Assembly (NCBI GenBank): GCA_000309865.1
Contig: AMGN01000004.1
Location: 62,001 to 126,000, forward strand
DNA length: 64,000 nt
From: Methanobacterium sp. Maddingley MBC34
Lineage (GTDB): Archaea > Methanobacteriota > Methanobacteria > Methanobacteriales > Methanobacteriaceae
Reading direction: 5' to 3'
The notes below the pieces were generated by a model that saw only the letters and a program-made list of their open reading frames with translations, did not search any database and was not told where the DNA came from. This document shows, in pieces, positions 14,729 to 25,298 of this stretch. A program made the position numbers and the translations under genes. Every line of letters starts with the position of its first letter. The stretch's first letter is position 1.

Positions 14729-16114
14729 TCACTTATTTCTAAATAGGGATGCAAAAATTGCTATTAAACTTAATATTACTGAAATAATGAAGGTTATTTT
14801 AATACTGGTTAAGAGTTCTGGATAATTTTGTGGAGTAAATTGAACAGCCCCAATGTAAACTGCAAATATTATTAAAATCATTCCCATACCGAAAGTTTGG
14901 CCTAAAAGTCTCATTGTACTTACTGTTGCAGAAGCCACACCGTAATATTTCCTTTCCACTGATCCCATGATGGCATTCATGTTGGGAGCTGAAAATATTC
15001 CAATTCCAATCCCTATAATGGCTAAGCTTGATATTATAATGTATAAACTTGTTTCTTCGCTTATCAATGCCAATATTACCAGACCAATGGTGGTTATTGC
15101 CATTCCCAGTGAAGCTAATTTTCCAGGATCGAATTTATCAGAAAGTCTACCTGCAATTGGCGACATGATCACCATGAAAACTGTTTGAACTACCAGAACT
15201 AGTCCAGTTACTTTCGGATCAAATCCTTTTATATACTGTAAGTACAGGCTGAGTAGAAAACTCACTGCAAATGTACCCATGTAGATTATGAGCATGGCCA
15301 GATTAGAGAAGGCGAACCTTCTATTTTCAAAAAATAACCTTACCTCTAAAACTGGATTTTCAATCCTTAATTCCCATATAACGAAACTTACAAATCCTAT
15401 AATGCCTAAAACAACCATTATAATTCCAAAAGTTCCGGTAACAGTGGAGAATCCTATTAAAATTAGTGCAAGCATGAGAATATATAGTAAGGTTCCCCAG
15501 TAGTCCAGTTTTTCACCTTCACATCCGGCCCATTCTCCTTTCATTTTCCAGAATATGAGTGCAATTACCAGTAAACACAAAGGCACAATTAAATAAAAAA
15601 TACTTCTCCAGCCCAAATACTCAGTTAAAAACCCTCCTAATGCTGGGCCCATGACCAGCCCTATATAACCGGCAGTGATATTTATTCCTATTGCTTTACC
15701 TCTTTCTTTAGGGGGAAATACTGATGATATAATGGCCAGCGCTGTTACGAATATCATTGCACTGGCAATACCCTGGATAGCCCTGCTTAGAATAAGTATT
15801 TCGGCTGAAGGAGATATGGCTGCCAGAAAAGAAGCAATTGTTAAAATTACAATACCATAAGTAAAAATCTTTTTCATTCCATAAATATCGGCAATTTTAC
15901 CGAAAGGCACTGCAAACATGGCAGATGTTAGAATGTAGGCGGTTGAAATCCAGCTTAAAAGAATGGCATTAACTGCTAAATCGTTTGCAATTGTAGGGAG
16001 TGCAATAATTAATGAAGTCCCCATAAATGGAGTTAAAAATGTAGCCAAAGTAGCAATGAGTAAAATTGCGGTTTTATTTACTTTTCTATCTTTAAAAGAA
16101 AATTGTGGTTCCAT
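14729..16114 (-). CDS. MFS drug-efflux-type transporter (DHA2-like, about 14 TM)
   Basis: A 461-aa polytopic inner membrane protein. After a short basic cytosolic N-terminus, hydrophobic segments run through the whole length, with about 14 helices as in the EmrB/QacA group. The loop motif GKIADIYGMKKIF (about residues 72-84) is the MFS motif A, and LGGFLTEYLGWRSIFYL (about residues 160-176) resembles motif C of antiporters. Exported substrate unknown. AAGGAG precedes the ATG at 16114. It is divergent from a TrmB-family regulator with a 107-base shared promoter region, suggesting direct control by that regulator. Confidence 0.88.
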   Translation of the reverse strand: MEPQFSFKDRKVNKTAILLIATLATFLTPFMGTSLIIALPTIANDLAVNAILLSWISTAYILTSAMFAVPFGKIADIYGMKKIFTYGIVILTIASFLAAISPSAEILILSRAIQGIASAMIFVTALAIISSVFPPKERGKAIGINITAGYIGLVMGPALGGFLTEYLGWRSIFYLIVPLCLLVIALIFWKMKGEWAGCEGEKLDYWGTLLYILMLALILIGFSTVTGTFGIIMVVLGIIGFVSFVIWELRIENPVLEVRLFFENRRFAFSNLAMLIIYMGTFAVSFLLSLYLQYIKGFDPKVTGLVLVVQTVFMVIMSPIAGRLSDKFDPGKLASLGMAITTIGLVILALISEETSLYIIISSLAIIGIGIGIFSAPNMNAIMGSVERKYYGVASATVSTMRLLGQTFGMGMILIIFAVYIGAVQFTPQNYPELLTSIKITFIISVILSLIAIFASLFRNK

Positions 16115-16221
16115 TTTCTTCTCCTTAACCCATCATTCTATTTGCATTTCCCCTTTTAAAATAAAATTGAAGAATCATATAAATATAATGTAACTTTAAT
16201 GGGTGAATAGGAGTACAAAGT
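16115..16221. promoter_or_regulatory. Divergent promoter region between MFS exporter and TrmB regulator
   Basis: The 107 bases hold a near-symmetric A/T element (atataaatataat, about 16176-16188) that can serve as TATA box on either strand. Each gene has its own ribosome-binding site at the edge. No clear TrmB operator palindrome could be identified by eye. Confidence 0.4.
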
Positions 16222-17013
16222 ATGATGTTTGATGAGAATATGCTGTCAGCGTTAAAAAAATTAGGCTTGACATATTATGGTGCAAAAAGTTACATAGTTA
16301 TAACAATTTTTGGTCCAATTGACGCCACGAAGATTGCAGAAGAAGCAAATATACAAAGGACAAAAATTTATGATGTGTTAAATAAGCTAGAAAAAGATGG
16401 ATGGATAAATGTGGATCGTGGAAGGCCCATGCTATTCACTGCGCGAGATCCAAGAGGCATAATTGATAAATGCAGATCAGATCTTTTCACTGAAATTGAT
16501 TCCCTATCAAGTGAACTATCCATGATGTATGATCAGCAGATTAAAAAGGAAATGCCTAATGTATGGCTGATTCATGGTAAGGAAAATATTACTGCAAAAT
16601 CATTGGATATGGTGTCAAAAGCCAAGAAAAGTGTAATGATGGTGGGTGATTTATACTTTCCCGAAGAAGTTGAATCTCTAAACTCTATCATATTAAAGGC
16701 CAAAAAAAATCGTATTAGCTTTCGAATTATATCTGGAGATATCATAAAGACCAGTGAAGGTGAGATTAACCTTGTCAAATCATTAGCTGATGTTCACCCC
16801 GAAATGATAATTTCAGGAAAACCACCCATAAAATATGTAATAGTTGACGAAAAAGAATTATTAATGATGTTCCCGAAGATAACTGAAGATATTCTAGATC
16901 TCGACAAAGTAGTTGCTTTGTGGATTCCCAGCCCCGCAGTAGCATCTTCAATGAGTGATATGTTCAATATGAGGTGGAATGAATATATAAAAATGCAAAT
17001 AAAAACAGCATAA
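16222..17013 (+). CDS. TrmB family transcriptional regulator
   Basis: A 263-aa regulator. The N-terminal winged helix-turn-helix (about residues 12-68) includes DATKIAEEANIQRTKIYDVL, the typical TrmB recognition region, followed by a coiled linker (DLFTEIDSLSSELSMMYDQQ). The C-terminal domain of about 150 residues resembles the TrmB effector/PLD-like fold. The gene is divergent from the MFS exporter, so it probably controls that gene and itself. Two consecutive ATGs exist (16222 and 16225). AATAGGAG lies about 10 bases upstream. The effector is unknown; a sugar is usual for TrmB, but an exporter partner suggests a toxic compound. Confidence 0.88.
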   Translation: MMFDENMLSALKKLGLTYYGAKSYIVITIFGPIDATKIAEEANIQRTKIYDVLNKLEKDGWINVDRGRPMLFTARDPRGIIDKCRSDLFTEIDSLSSELSMMYDQQIKKEMPNVWLIHGKENITAKSLDMVSKAKKSVMMVGDLYFPEEVESLNSIILKAKKNRISFRIISGDIIKTSEGEINLVKSLADVHPEMIISGKPPIKYVIVDEKELLMMFPKITEDILDLDKVVALWIPSPAVASSMSDMFNMRWNEYIKMQIKTA

Positions 17014-17018
17014 CCACT

Positions 17019-17042
17019 AAAAAAGAGTATGGTATTCTTTTT
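17019..17042. terminator. Bidirectional hairpin terminator
   Basis: AAAAAGA (17020-17026) pairs with TCTTTTT (17036-17042) around a 9-base loop, with A/T runs on both sides. It separates the convergent TrmB and aRF1 genes. Confidence 0.5.
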
Positions 17043-17110
17043 ATTCACACTTTTTAAAATTAGGACTTAAAAAATAAAAAAATTCTTTCTTATATAAAAG
17101 AATCAATACC

Positions 17111-18340
<1,230 letters not shown>

Positions 18341-18559
18341 TCAATATCGCTCCTAAACTGATAAGATTCATAATAAGTACATTATTTTTTATGGATTCCC
18401 TGGAAAATAATTATCCGGTCACCCTACTACTAATTACTGTTATTCATTCTACAAATTTTCCTACTGTAATCCTCTTGTAAAATATTAGAAATTATTCTAA
18501 TTAGATATTCTATCTAAACTTTATATTATATGTAGACTTACATTTAATTTGGTGATGAG

Positions 18560-19237
<678 letters not shown>

Positions 19238-19400
19238 TAAATCCACTCCTCAGCAAGTAATACTTGGAATGGCATATAAAACCACTTAAATCTAATTAAA
19301 ACACTCTTAATTAAATCATATTAGAAATATACACATATAATTTAATTAAATTTAAAAAAACTAAAAATAATTTAAATAAATATTCAAAGAGGTAATATTC

Positions 19401-19601
19401 ATGATTGAACAACACAAGCACTGTCCTGTTTGCGGGACACCCATGCCCATGAGTGAAAGGTTTTGCTCACCCAACTGTGAGCAGATAGCCCTGGCCAACC
19501 AGAAAAAAGTCCAAAAAACCAAGAGAATGCTTTACATTTTATTTGCTTTATTCATACTGGTCTGGTTGGTTTTCATGTTAAGGGGTCAGATAGGATTTTA
19601 A
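19401..19601 (+). CDS. Small zinc-ribbon membrane protein (DUF2116-like)
   Basis: A 66-aa protein with an N-terminal zinc-binding unit, [19 protein letters not shown], where four cysteines (C9, C12, C24, C28) are spaced for one metal. A short basic linker and one transmembrane helix ([18 protein letters not shown]) follow. The C-terminus is short. Similar tail-anchored zinc ribbons are common in methanogens and are annotated as DUF2116. AGAGGTAA precedes the ATG. The function is unknown; location after pyrH is not informative. Confidence 0.82.
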   Translation: MIEQHKHCPVCGTPMPMSERFCSPNCEQIALANQKKVQKTKRMLYILFALFILVWLVFMLRGQIGF

Positions 19602-19780
19602 AAGATTTTTGAAAGTTAATTTTTTAAAATCAATAATGTTTTTAAAAATATTTCAGGTCCGAAAAACTGTTTATTGCATGAATTTCGGGCATGAAATATT
19701 ATATTAATAAACCTCTTCTTTTTATACTACGGATCAAGTATTATGGTTTATTTTTTAAATTTGTGGGATTTTTGGATAAT

Positions 19781-20257
19781 TTATTCTTTGATATTTAATA
19801 TTCCGTATATTAAGAGCCCAACTCCTGTTAAGAATCCTAAAATATCAGGGTTCACGTTGTAGAATCCAACGATAAGGAATAGGAATCCAAATAACAGTCC
19901 GAATATTCCAGCATAAACTTTGTAAGTTTTCCGTTCACCAACAAGCAGGGCAATAATTCCTGTAATCAGCAACAGGGCTCCTGTAATTATATAAGCCCAA
20001 AGACCGAGGTTTATTATCCAGGAGGTGTTGAACAGGAAGGTTATGCCCATAACTACTCCCACTATTCCCACCAAAAAAGGGAATAACCATAGATCATTGG
20101 ATGTTCTTTCACCGAAGCCTAAAAGGGTTAACCAAATACCCATTCCCAATATTAAAAGTCCAGATATGAGACCAAGAGTGGCAAGTCCCACTACTGGTGC
20201 AGTTATCATTATAACTGCCACTATTATTGCAATAATTCCAACTATCGTGTTTTTCAT
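19781..20257 (-). CDS. DUF308-type small polytopic membrane protein
   Basis: A 158-aa protein made almost entirely of hydrophobic segments, about six helices arranged as three helical pairs, resembling the DUF308/HdeD family. The start MKNTIVGIIAIIVAVIMI is shared in style with three other genes between 22.2 and 24.2 kb. The repeated pattern G(L/I)xxLILGMGIW and ITGALLLITG(I)IAL marks family relationship. HdeD relates to acid resistance in enteric bacteria, but no such role can be assumed here. Antiparallel to the following YbjQ gene with a 320-base gap. Confidence 0.75.
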   Translation of the reverse strand: MKNTIVGIIAIIVAVIMITAPVVGLATLGLISGLLILGMGIWLTLLGFGERTSNDLWLFPFLVGIVGVVMGITFLFNTSWIINLGLWAYIITGALLLITGIIALLVGERKTYKVYAGIFGLLFGFLFLIVGFYNVNPDILGFLTGVGLLIYGILNIKE

Positions 20258-20577
20258 TTAAAAAACCTCATTGATTTATTTGCAATTATTTAACCTTATT
20301 TTAAGATATTTATTTGAATTAACTATTTATTTGAATTAAACAATTAATTGCAGTTTTTTAATTTCTAAGGGGTAAATAAGTTTCAGTATTAATTTTTATC
20401 CTTTGATTATAATAAATTTAATGGTAATCAGATCAGGATTTATGGGAACTAAAACTACCAGTTTATAACTTAAATCAACAAATTATAACTTAAGTCAAAT
20501 AATAAAATGCGAATGTAATTACTATAAAAAGATAGTACCATTAAAGAAGATATAAACTTTAGTAAGGAGGTCAACCA
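20258..20577. other. Intergenic region with two short tandem duplications
   Basis: This 320-base A+T-rich gap separates divergent DUF308 and YbjQ genes. It contains a 17-bp tandem duplication (20307-20340, 16 of 17 identical) and a 16-bp direct repeat at 20463-20478 and 20483-20498 (one mismatch). The YbjQ gene is preceded by AAGGAGGTC. No open frame of coding character or RNA gene was seen. Confidence 0.6.
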
Positions 20578-20904
20578 ATGCTTGTTTTAACCACTCCAAC
20601 CATCGAGGGGAAAAAAATCAATGAATATTATGGTTTAGTCACTGGTGAGTCCCTTTTAGGAGCAAATGTTTACAAAGATATGTTTTCAGGTGTGCGGGAT
20701 GTAGTGGGAGGCAGAACATCTGCCTATGAAGAAGAACTGAAAAAAGCCAGAGAAGTTGCTTTAAAAAGTATGAAGGAAAAAGCTACAGATAAAGGGGCTA
20801 ATGCAGTTATTGGCACACGTCTGGCCTATCACAACCTGGGAGGAACCATGGGGAATACCATTATGGTCACTGTTTTTGGAACTGCGGTTTCCTATCAGGA
20901 GTAA
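20578..20904 (+). CDS. YbjQ/UPF0145 family protein
   Basis: A 108-aa protein of the YbjQ family, small pentamer-forming domains of unknown function sometimes called heavy-metal-binding. Family landmarks are [18 protein letters not shown] (about residues 21-38), the ARxxAL-type helix [13 protein letters not shown] and [19 protein letters not shown] (about 77-95), ending with [11 protein letters not shown] perfect AAGGAGGT ribosome-binding site lies 6 bases before the ATG. The next gene encodes a second, membrane-attached YbjQ domain 90 bases on, so the two probably work together or arose by duplication. Confidence 0.87.
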   Translation: MLVLTTPTIEGKKINEYYGLVTGESLLGANVYKDMFSGVRDVVGGRTSAYEEELKKAREVALKSMKEKATDKGANAVIGTRLAYHNLGGTMGNTIMVTVFGTAVSYQE

Positions 20905-20994
20905 AATTTCTAGGAGTAAAAAATTAAATCATATTTCAATTTATTCATATTTCACATCCATTAGTCTTTAGCTGTTAATTGGGAAGGGATAAGA

Positions 20995-21834
20995 TTGTTA
21001 ACATCGGTTGTGAATTTTTTAAAAGAAAAACGATGGGCGTTTGCTGCTATACTCATAGGAACCGGTACTGGCTTTTTGTCAGCGGTAATCTGTGTTATGG
21101 GGAATTTAGTAATTTTTGGGTTTAACATAATGTTCATTGTATCTCCACTAATAGCTGGTTTTGTGGAAACATACCTTGCCCGACGTCTGTACGGTAAAAG
21201 TACAGGAGCAATCAGCGCACTTTTAATATTCATAATTATAAATGCCTATGCATGGATTTTCCCTCAAGACCCAATTGTGCTCAATTTTTTCACATTAGGG
21301 GGTTTGGCCCTGATGGTACAGGCAGCATTTCCCATACTCATCAATTACATACTCTTCGTTGTATTTCTGGGAGTTTTAACTTATGCCATTGGATATCTGG
21401 GAAATTTACTATCTAAGGTTATGAATAAGGTCCGCAGAAAACCTTCTGAAGGTGAAATGAAGGGGGAAAACCTTAAAGACAAAGATTCCTTAAAAGCTCC
21501 ACAGTTAAGCTTTATGGATGATCTGGATGTTCCTATTGTATCTATACCGCACATGGAGGGTGGTAAGATTATCAAACACATTGGTATTGTAACTGGAGAT
21601 GCAATGGTAAAGGAAAGTTCGGAAGGTATTTCCAAGTTGTCTAAAAAAGCCCAATTAGAGGATATGAATTTGGATGAGGCTAGAGAGGTAGCTATCGTCA
21701 GAATGTTGGACGATGCCAATAAAATGGGTGCCAATACGGTGATTGAAGTTTTGATTGATTACAATTCAATTGGAGGATTAAAGGGAAGTGCAACTATAGT
21801 TACAGCTACAGGAACTGCAGTTGTGTATGAATAA
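20995..21834 (+). CDS. Membrane protein with C-terminal YbjQ domain
   Basis: A 279-aa fusion. About residues 12-140 form four or five transmembrane helices with short loops. A charged linker (about 141-175, [18 protein letters not shown]) leads to a cytosolic YbjQ-like domain: [25 protein letters not shown] and [17 protein letters not shown], ending ATGTAVVYE. This repeats the order seen in the solo YbjQ gene just upstream. TTG at 20995 is the best start: GGGAAGGGAT lies 4-13 bases upstream and no in-frame ATG precedes the first helix. An alternative is GTG at 21010. Function unknown. Confidence 0.78.
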   Translation: MLTSVVNFLKEKRWAFAAILIGTGTGFLSAVICVMGNLVIFGFNIMFIVSPLIAGFVETYLARRLYGKSTGAISALLIFIIINAYAWIFPQDPIVLNFFTLGGLALMVQAAFPILINYILFVVFLGVLTYAIGYLGNLLSKVMNKVRRKPSEGEMKGENLKDKDSLKAPQLSFMDDLDVPIVSIPHMEGGKIIKHIGIVTGDAMVKESSEGISKLSKKAQLEDMNLDEAREVAIVRMLDDANKMGANTVIEVLIDYNSIGGLKGSATIVTATGTAVVYE

Positions 21835-22178
21835 GACAAAAAAATCGTATTTTTTTAATTTTATTTTACCTTAATTTTAGTATCATTATTTATGTACCTT
21901 AATATCTATGATTGGATGTAAATTTATCCACAGTATGTTTTTACAGAAACTTTGGTTAAGCTACATGCATAGCTTACAAAACATTTCACCACTCTTTTCA
22001 TTTTAGGTTACATATTTATTTAATAAGCTCCATTAAACTAGGGGATGTGGTTAACTCGCATTGAATTATCAACTGATTCTATCTGGAAATGAAGGGCAAT
22101 TTATCTTTTGTAATTCATATTCTGCCCATTTATCTGTGATGTTAAATTAATTTGTGGGGGCTTGTTTTGGTTTGTTTT
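21835..22178. other. Intergenic region with a hairpin
   Basis: This 344-base gap lies between the convergent YbjQ fusion and a DUF308 gene. T-rich runs (21845-21870) just after the YbjQ stop probably end its transcript. A 7-bp inverted repeat TAAGCTA-CATGCA-TAGCTTA (21957-21976) forms a short hairpin. I see no coding frame or RNA gene. Confidence 0.55.
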
Positions 22179-22694
22179 TTATTCAGCAGTATCAGTGCTA
22201 ACTTCTTGGGGCTTAAATATCTCGAAGACTCCGCTGATTATTAGCCAGATACCAATTAACAGTGCTAAATAGAAGGGATCCCAAGCATACAATCCTAAAA
22301 TCAAGTATATAATACCTATCAGAATTCCTAAAACACCTACTCCTTTAGCAGATCCTCCTTCTCCGGTAAATAGTGTAATCACACCTGATATGAACAGGAA
22401 GAACCCAGCTAAATATAGTATAAAACTAGCTAAGAAACTCAATGCGAGTATATTTCCTACCAACCCTATTCCTGCTATGATCGCAATAATTCCCAGGATT
22501 AAATAGGCAATACTAACTCCTTTACTGCTTTCCCAGACTGAAAATGCCTGAACCAGGAACCAAATACCCAAAATGAGCACTCCCATTCCTGCCAGAACAC
22601 TGAATGTGAAAACACTTATCAATGGAAACGCAATGACCATTAAACCTAATATTATTGCCAAAATTCCTAACAATACATTTTTACCTGCAGCCAT
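22179..22694 (-). CDS. DUF308-type small polytopic membrane protein
   Basis: A 171-aa six-helix membrane protein of the DUF308/HdeD type, second of four in this region. It begins MAAGKNVLLGILAIILG and has the paired-helix pattern FVLxAGxGVLILGIWFL and LxGFFLFISGVITLF. The C-terminus is a short charged tail (FKPQEVSTDTAE). I chose ATG at 22694 because AGGAGGT lies 8 bases before it; an ATG ten codons upstream has no such site. Very similar in style to the next gene, which is divergent and about 240 bases away, pointing to local duplication. Confidence 0.78.
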   Translation of the reverse strand: MAAGKNVLLGILAIILGLMVIAFPLISVFTFSVLAGMGVLILGIWFLVQAFSVWESSKGVSIAYLILGIIAIIAGIGLVGNILALSFLASFILYLAGFFLFISGVITLFTGEGGSAKGVGVLGILIGIIYLILGLYAWDPFYLALLIGIWLIISGVFEIFKPQEVSTDTAE

Positions 22695-22935
22695 ATTTAT
22701 CAACCTCCTAAAGGTTCCAAACAAGCCCCATACAATTCCATCTTCTATAACTAATGTTATAAGTTTTTTTTCCTGGAATAGTTCGTAAGATTAGATATAA
22801 TCATCATTAATGGGCTCTACAAATGTAAACTTTAAATCTTAAACAAAACATAGTAATTATTAATCATTCCCTAGCTGGAATATTATAAAAATTTTAGGCA
22901 ATGGGGATTTTATACAGTATTTGGGAGGTTGTACC

Positions 22936-23454
22936 ATGAATGAAGGAAAAAACACATTAATCGGTATTTTAGCCATAATTCTGGGTCTTATAGTTATTAT
23001 TTTCCCACTGGTCAGTGTACTCACTTTCAGTGTTTTGATGGGCCTTGGAATAATCTTTTTAGGGATCTGGTTTTTCTCGCAGAGTTTCCATGTTTGGGAG
23101 AAGAACCTTGCAGCAGGCATAGCTGATCTTTTGCTGGGAATTATTGCAGTTCTATTTGGGATTGTATTTCTGGGAGATGTACGTGCCTTTGAATTCTTAA
23201 CCTTTTTAGCACTTTACATTGTAGGGCTTTTCCTTATAATCGCTGGGCTTATGGCATTGTTTTCAGGAAAAGATCTAAAAGCAAGAGGAATAGGGATTCT
23301 GGGAATAATATTCGGTATTTTATACTTTATACTGGGTATGTATGTTGCTAATCCTCTTTTCCTGGCAATAATTATAGGGGCGTTCTTAATATTAGCGGGA
23401 ATAATGGAGATTTTCATCAAACCCCCAGAAGAAGCGAAACCATCAAAAAAGTAA
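22936..23454 (+). CDS. DUF308-type small polytopic membrane protein
   Basis: A 172-aa six-helix protein, third DUF308 member. MNEGKNTLIGILAIILGLIV at the N-terminus aligns by eye with the 22179-22694 protein, as do the VLTFSVLMGLGIIFLGIWF and GIGILGIIFGILYFILG segments and the short charged C-terminal tail (KPPEEAKPSKK). Start is ATG at 22936, with GGGAGG 7 bases upstream; the in-frame TTG at 22921 overlaps the ribosome-binding site. The two proteins are clear paralogues arranged head to head. Confidence 0.8.
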   Translation: MNEGKNTLIGILAIILGLIVIIFPLVSVLTFSVLMGLGIIFLGIWFFSQSFHVWEKNLAAGIADLLLGIIAVLFGIVFLGDVRAFEFLTFLALYIVGLFLIIAGLMALFSGKDLKARGIGILGIIFGILYFILGMYVANPLFLAIIIGAFLILAGIMEIFIKPPEEAKPSKK

Positions 23455-23701
23455 TGTATGGAATAAATGCATAAATTTAAAAAACCCATTTTTTTTAAAT
23501 TCAATTTATTATTTTATTCATTTTTTTCAAAAACCATGAGATTATCCAGGGAAATGAAAATTTTAGGGATTTAATTGGTTTTTTTGGAGGAATATATTTG
23601 GGGTATAAATAAATATTAATAATAACAATATTTTTATACTTTTAAGGATAAATTATTCCTGCTTAAATATTGATTTATCTAAAAATAAATGGAGGGGTTT
23701 G

Positions 23702-24181
23702 ATGAAAAACGCCGTATTAGGTATTTTGGCAATAATTCTTGGTTTAATAGTTTTAGCGTTCCCACTGGCAGGTCTTGTGGCTGCAAGTGTGCTAACCGGA
23801 TTTGTAGTATTGATGATCGCAATCTGGCTTCTAATTGTTGGTGGATCTCAGATGGAGGTCAGTAAATCTGCGGGAATTATGAATGTGATCCTGGGTATAA
23901 TCGTCCTTATAGTGGGAATCGGTCTGATTTTCAACCCGGCAATATTTGCATTCTTAGCAGGTTTCTTATTGTACCTTGCAGGTATATTCCTGATAATAGC
24001 TGGAATTATAGCATTAGTATCCCGTAATGACTTTAAAAACGCTACATGGGCGGGTATCCTTGGAATAATACTGGGTATACTGTACATCATTCTGGGAACA
24101 TTCGCATTTGACCCAATTTATTTAGGTGTTTTAATTGGAGTCTGGCTGATAATAAATGGTATATTTGCTCTACTGGAATAA
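23702..24181 (+). CDS. DUF308-type small polytopic membrane protein
   Basis: A 159-aa six-helix protein, fourth DUF308 member. MKNAVLGILAIILGLIVLAF begins the first helix, and the tandem pattern LxxGFLLYLAGIFLIIAGIIALV and WAGILGIILGILYIILGTFAF matches its neighbours. It lacks the charged C-terminal tail of the two preceding members. ATG at 23702 is preferred; GGAGGGG lies 5 bases upstream and an in-frame TTG sits directly before the ATG. The upstream 250 bases are A+T rich with a T-run at 23488-23497 that may end the previous transcript. Confidence 0.8.
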   Translation: MKNAVLGILAIILGLIVLAFPLAGLVAASVLTGFVVLMIAIWLLIVGGSQMEVSKSAGIMNVILGIIVLIVGIGLIFNPAIFAFLAGFLLYLAGIFLIIAGIIALVSRNDFKNATWAGILGIILGILYIILGTFAFDPIYLGVLIGVWLIINGIFALLE

Positions 24182-24285
24182 GATAACCATAAGAAAAAGC
24201 TAAAACCATTAAAAAGAATAGGTAAACAACTTTTGGAAATATTTTAAATATTTCCTTTTATTATTATTTATTTTATTATTTTTTT

Positions 24286-25143
24286 TCAATCTTCTTTGTT
24301 TATTTTATTCAGCAATTCTTTAATTTGATTCATTTCTGATTTAATGTCATTTAAATCATTTTTGATTCCTTTAACATTTTCTTCTTTCACCATTTTTGAT
24401 TCTAGATCCTGCACTCGTTTATCAAGTTTTTTGGCATAATTAACACTCGTTTTCGCGAGTTTTTCACGGTCTTCGCGCAGTTTATCCATTAAAGATGAAG
24501 TGGTGGCTGCTGTTAACAGGCTGGAAATACCTATGGCACTAACCATGGCAATCACTCCTATTAAACGTCCCCACTGGGTAATGGGAACCACATCTCCGTA
24601 GCCAACAGTGGTTATGGTCTGAATAACGTACCATAATGAGTCTTCATATGTAGTAACTTCAGGGTTAACCCCACTTTCAAGTAAAAAAAACCCTACTGAA
24701 CAGACTAAAAGCACAACCACAAAGAATGCAAAACCATAAACCAGTTTACTTTTTGCAACGAATTTATCTACTGCTCTACCTACCTGACGGGCGGCCATTA
24801 TTAGTGTAAGTACTTTAACCAATGCTAATATTTTAATAATGATTGAAGATTCATTAATCCCTAGAAGAACAATTCCTATGAAGTAGATAGGCACAATCGC
24901 TATAATACCGTTCCAGTTCCTTTTTAAATACCCTGTTTTTGACTTAGTCCTTCGTTGCTGGATCCAGTATCCTAATAAAAGTAAAGCGCTGGTTACTAAA
25001 TCAAAATAAGCAATATTCAGGTATGAACTTCCCCTGAGGGGTAGAAATACGCTGGTGAAAAGAAGAAAACTGTCCAGGAATATGAAGATCAGGAAAATAA
25101 TTTCCATGACCAGTTCCAGCTTATAACTCAGCTTACTATTCAT
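24286..25143 (-). CDS. Voltage-gated-type potassium channel protein
   Basis: A 285-aa ion-channel subunit. Hydrophobic segments S1-S6 are visible, with a modest S4-like helix (LVKVLTLIMAARQVGRAV, about residues 108-125) carrying few arginines. The pore helix and selectivity filter TTVGYGDVVP are at residues 178-187, followed by S6 (LIGVIAMVSAIGISSLL). The cytosolic C-terminus from about residue 215 is a heptad-rich coiled coil (KLDKRVQDLESKM, IKNDLNDIKSEMNQIKELL), probably for tetramer assembly. No RCK domain is present. It stands between the DUF308 genes and the FUSC gene, all membrane proteins. Confidence 0.9.
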   Translation of the reverse strand: MNSKLSYKLELVMEIIFLIFIFLDSFLLFTSVFLPLRGSSYLNIAYFDLVTSALLLLGYWIQQRRTKSKTGYLKRNWNGIIAIVPIYFIGIVLLGINESSIIIKILALVKVLTLIMAARQVGRAVDKFVAKSKLVYGFAFFVVVLLVCSVGFFLLESGVNPEVTTYEDSLWYVIQTITTVGYGDVVPITQWGRLIGVIAMVSAIGISSLLTAATTSSLMDKLREDREKLAKTSVNYAKKLDKRVQDLESKMVKEENVKGIKNDLNDIKSEMNQIKELLNKINKED

Positions 25144-25298
25144 GATTTCACTTGATAATTACCATCAAATATTTTTTTCTATTATCTATTTTGACAATAT
25201 TTGATTAATTGATGCGGAATATAACCGAGGAGATCATATGGGCAAAAATCAGTTCATGTTTCTGATCAAGCCTTTAAAAATCAATACAATATTTCTAT

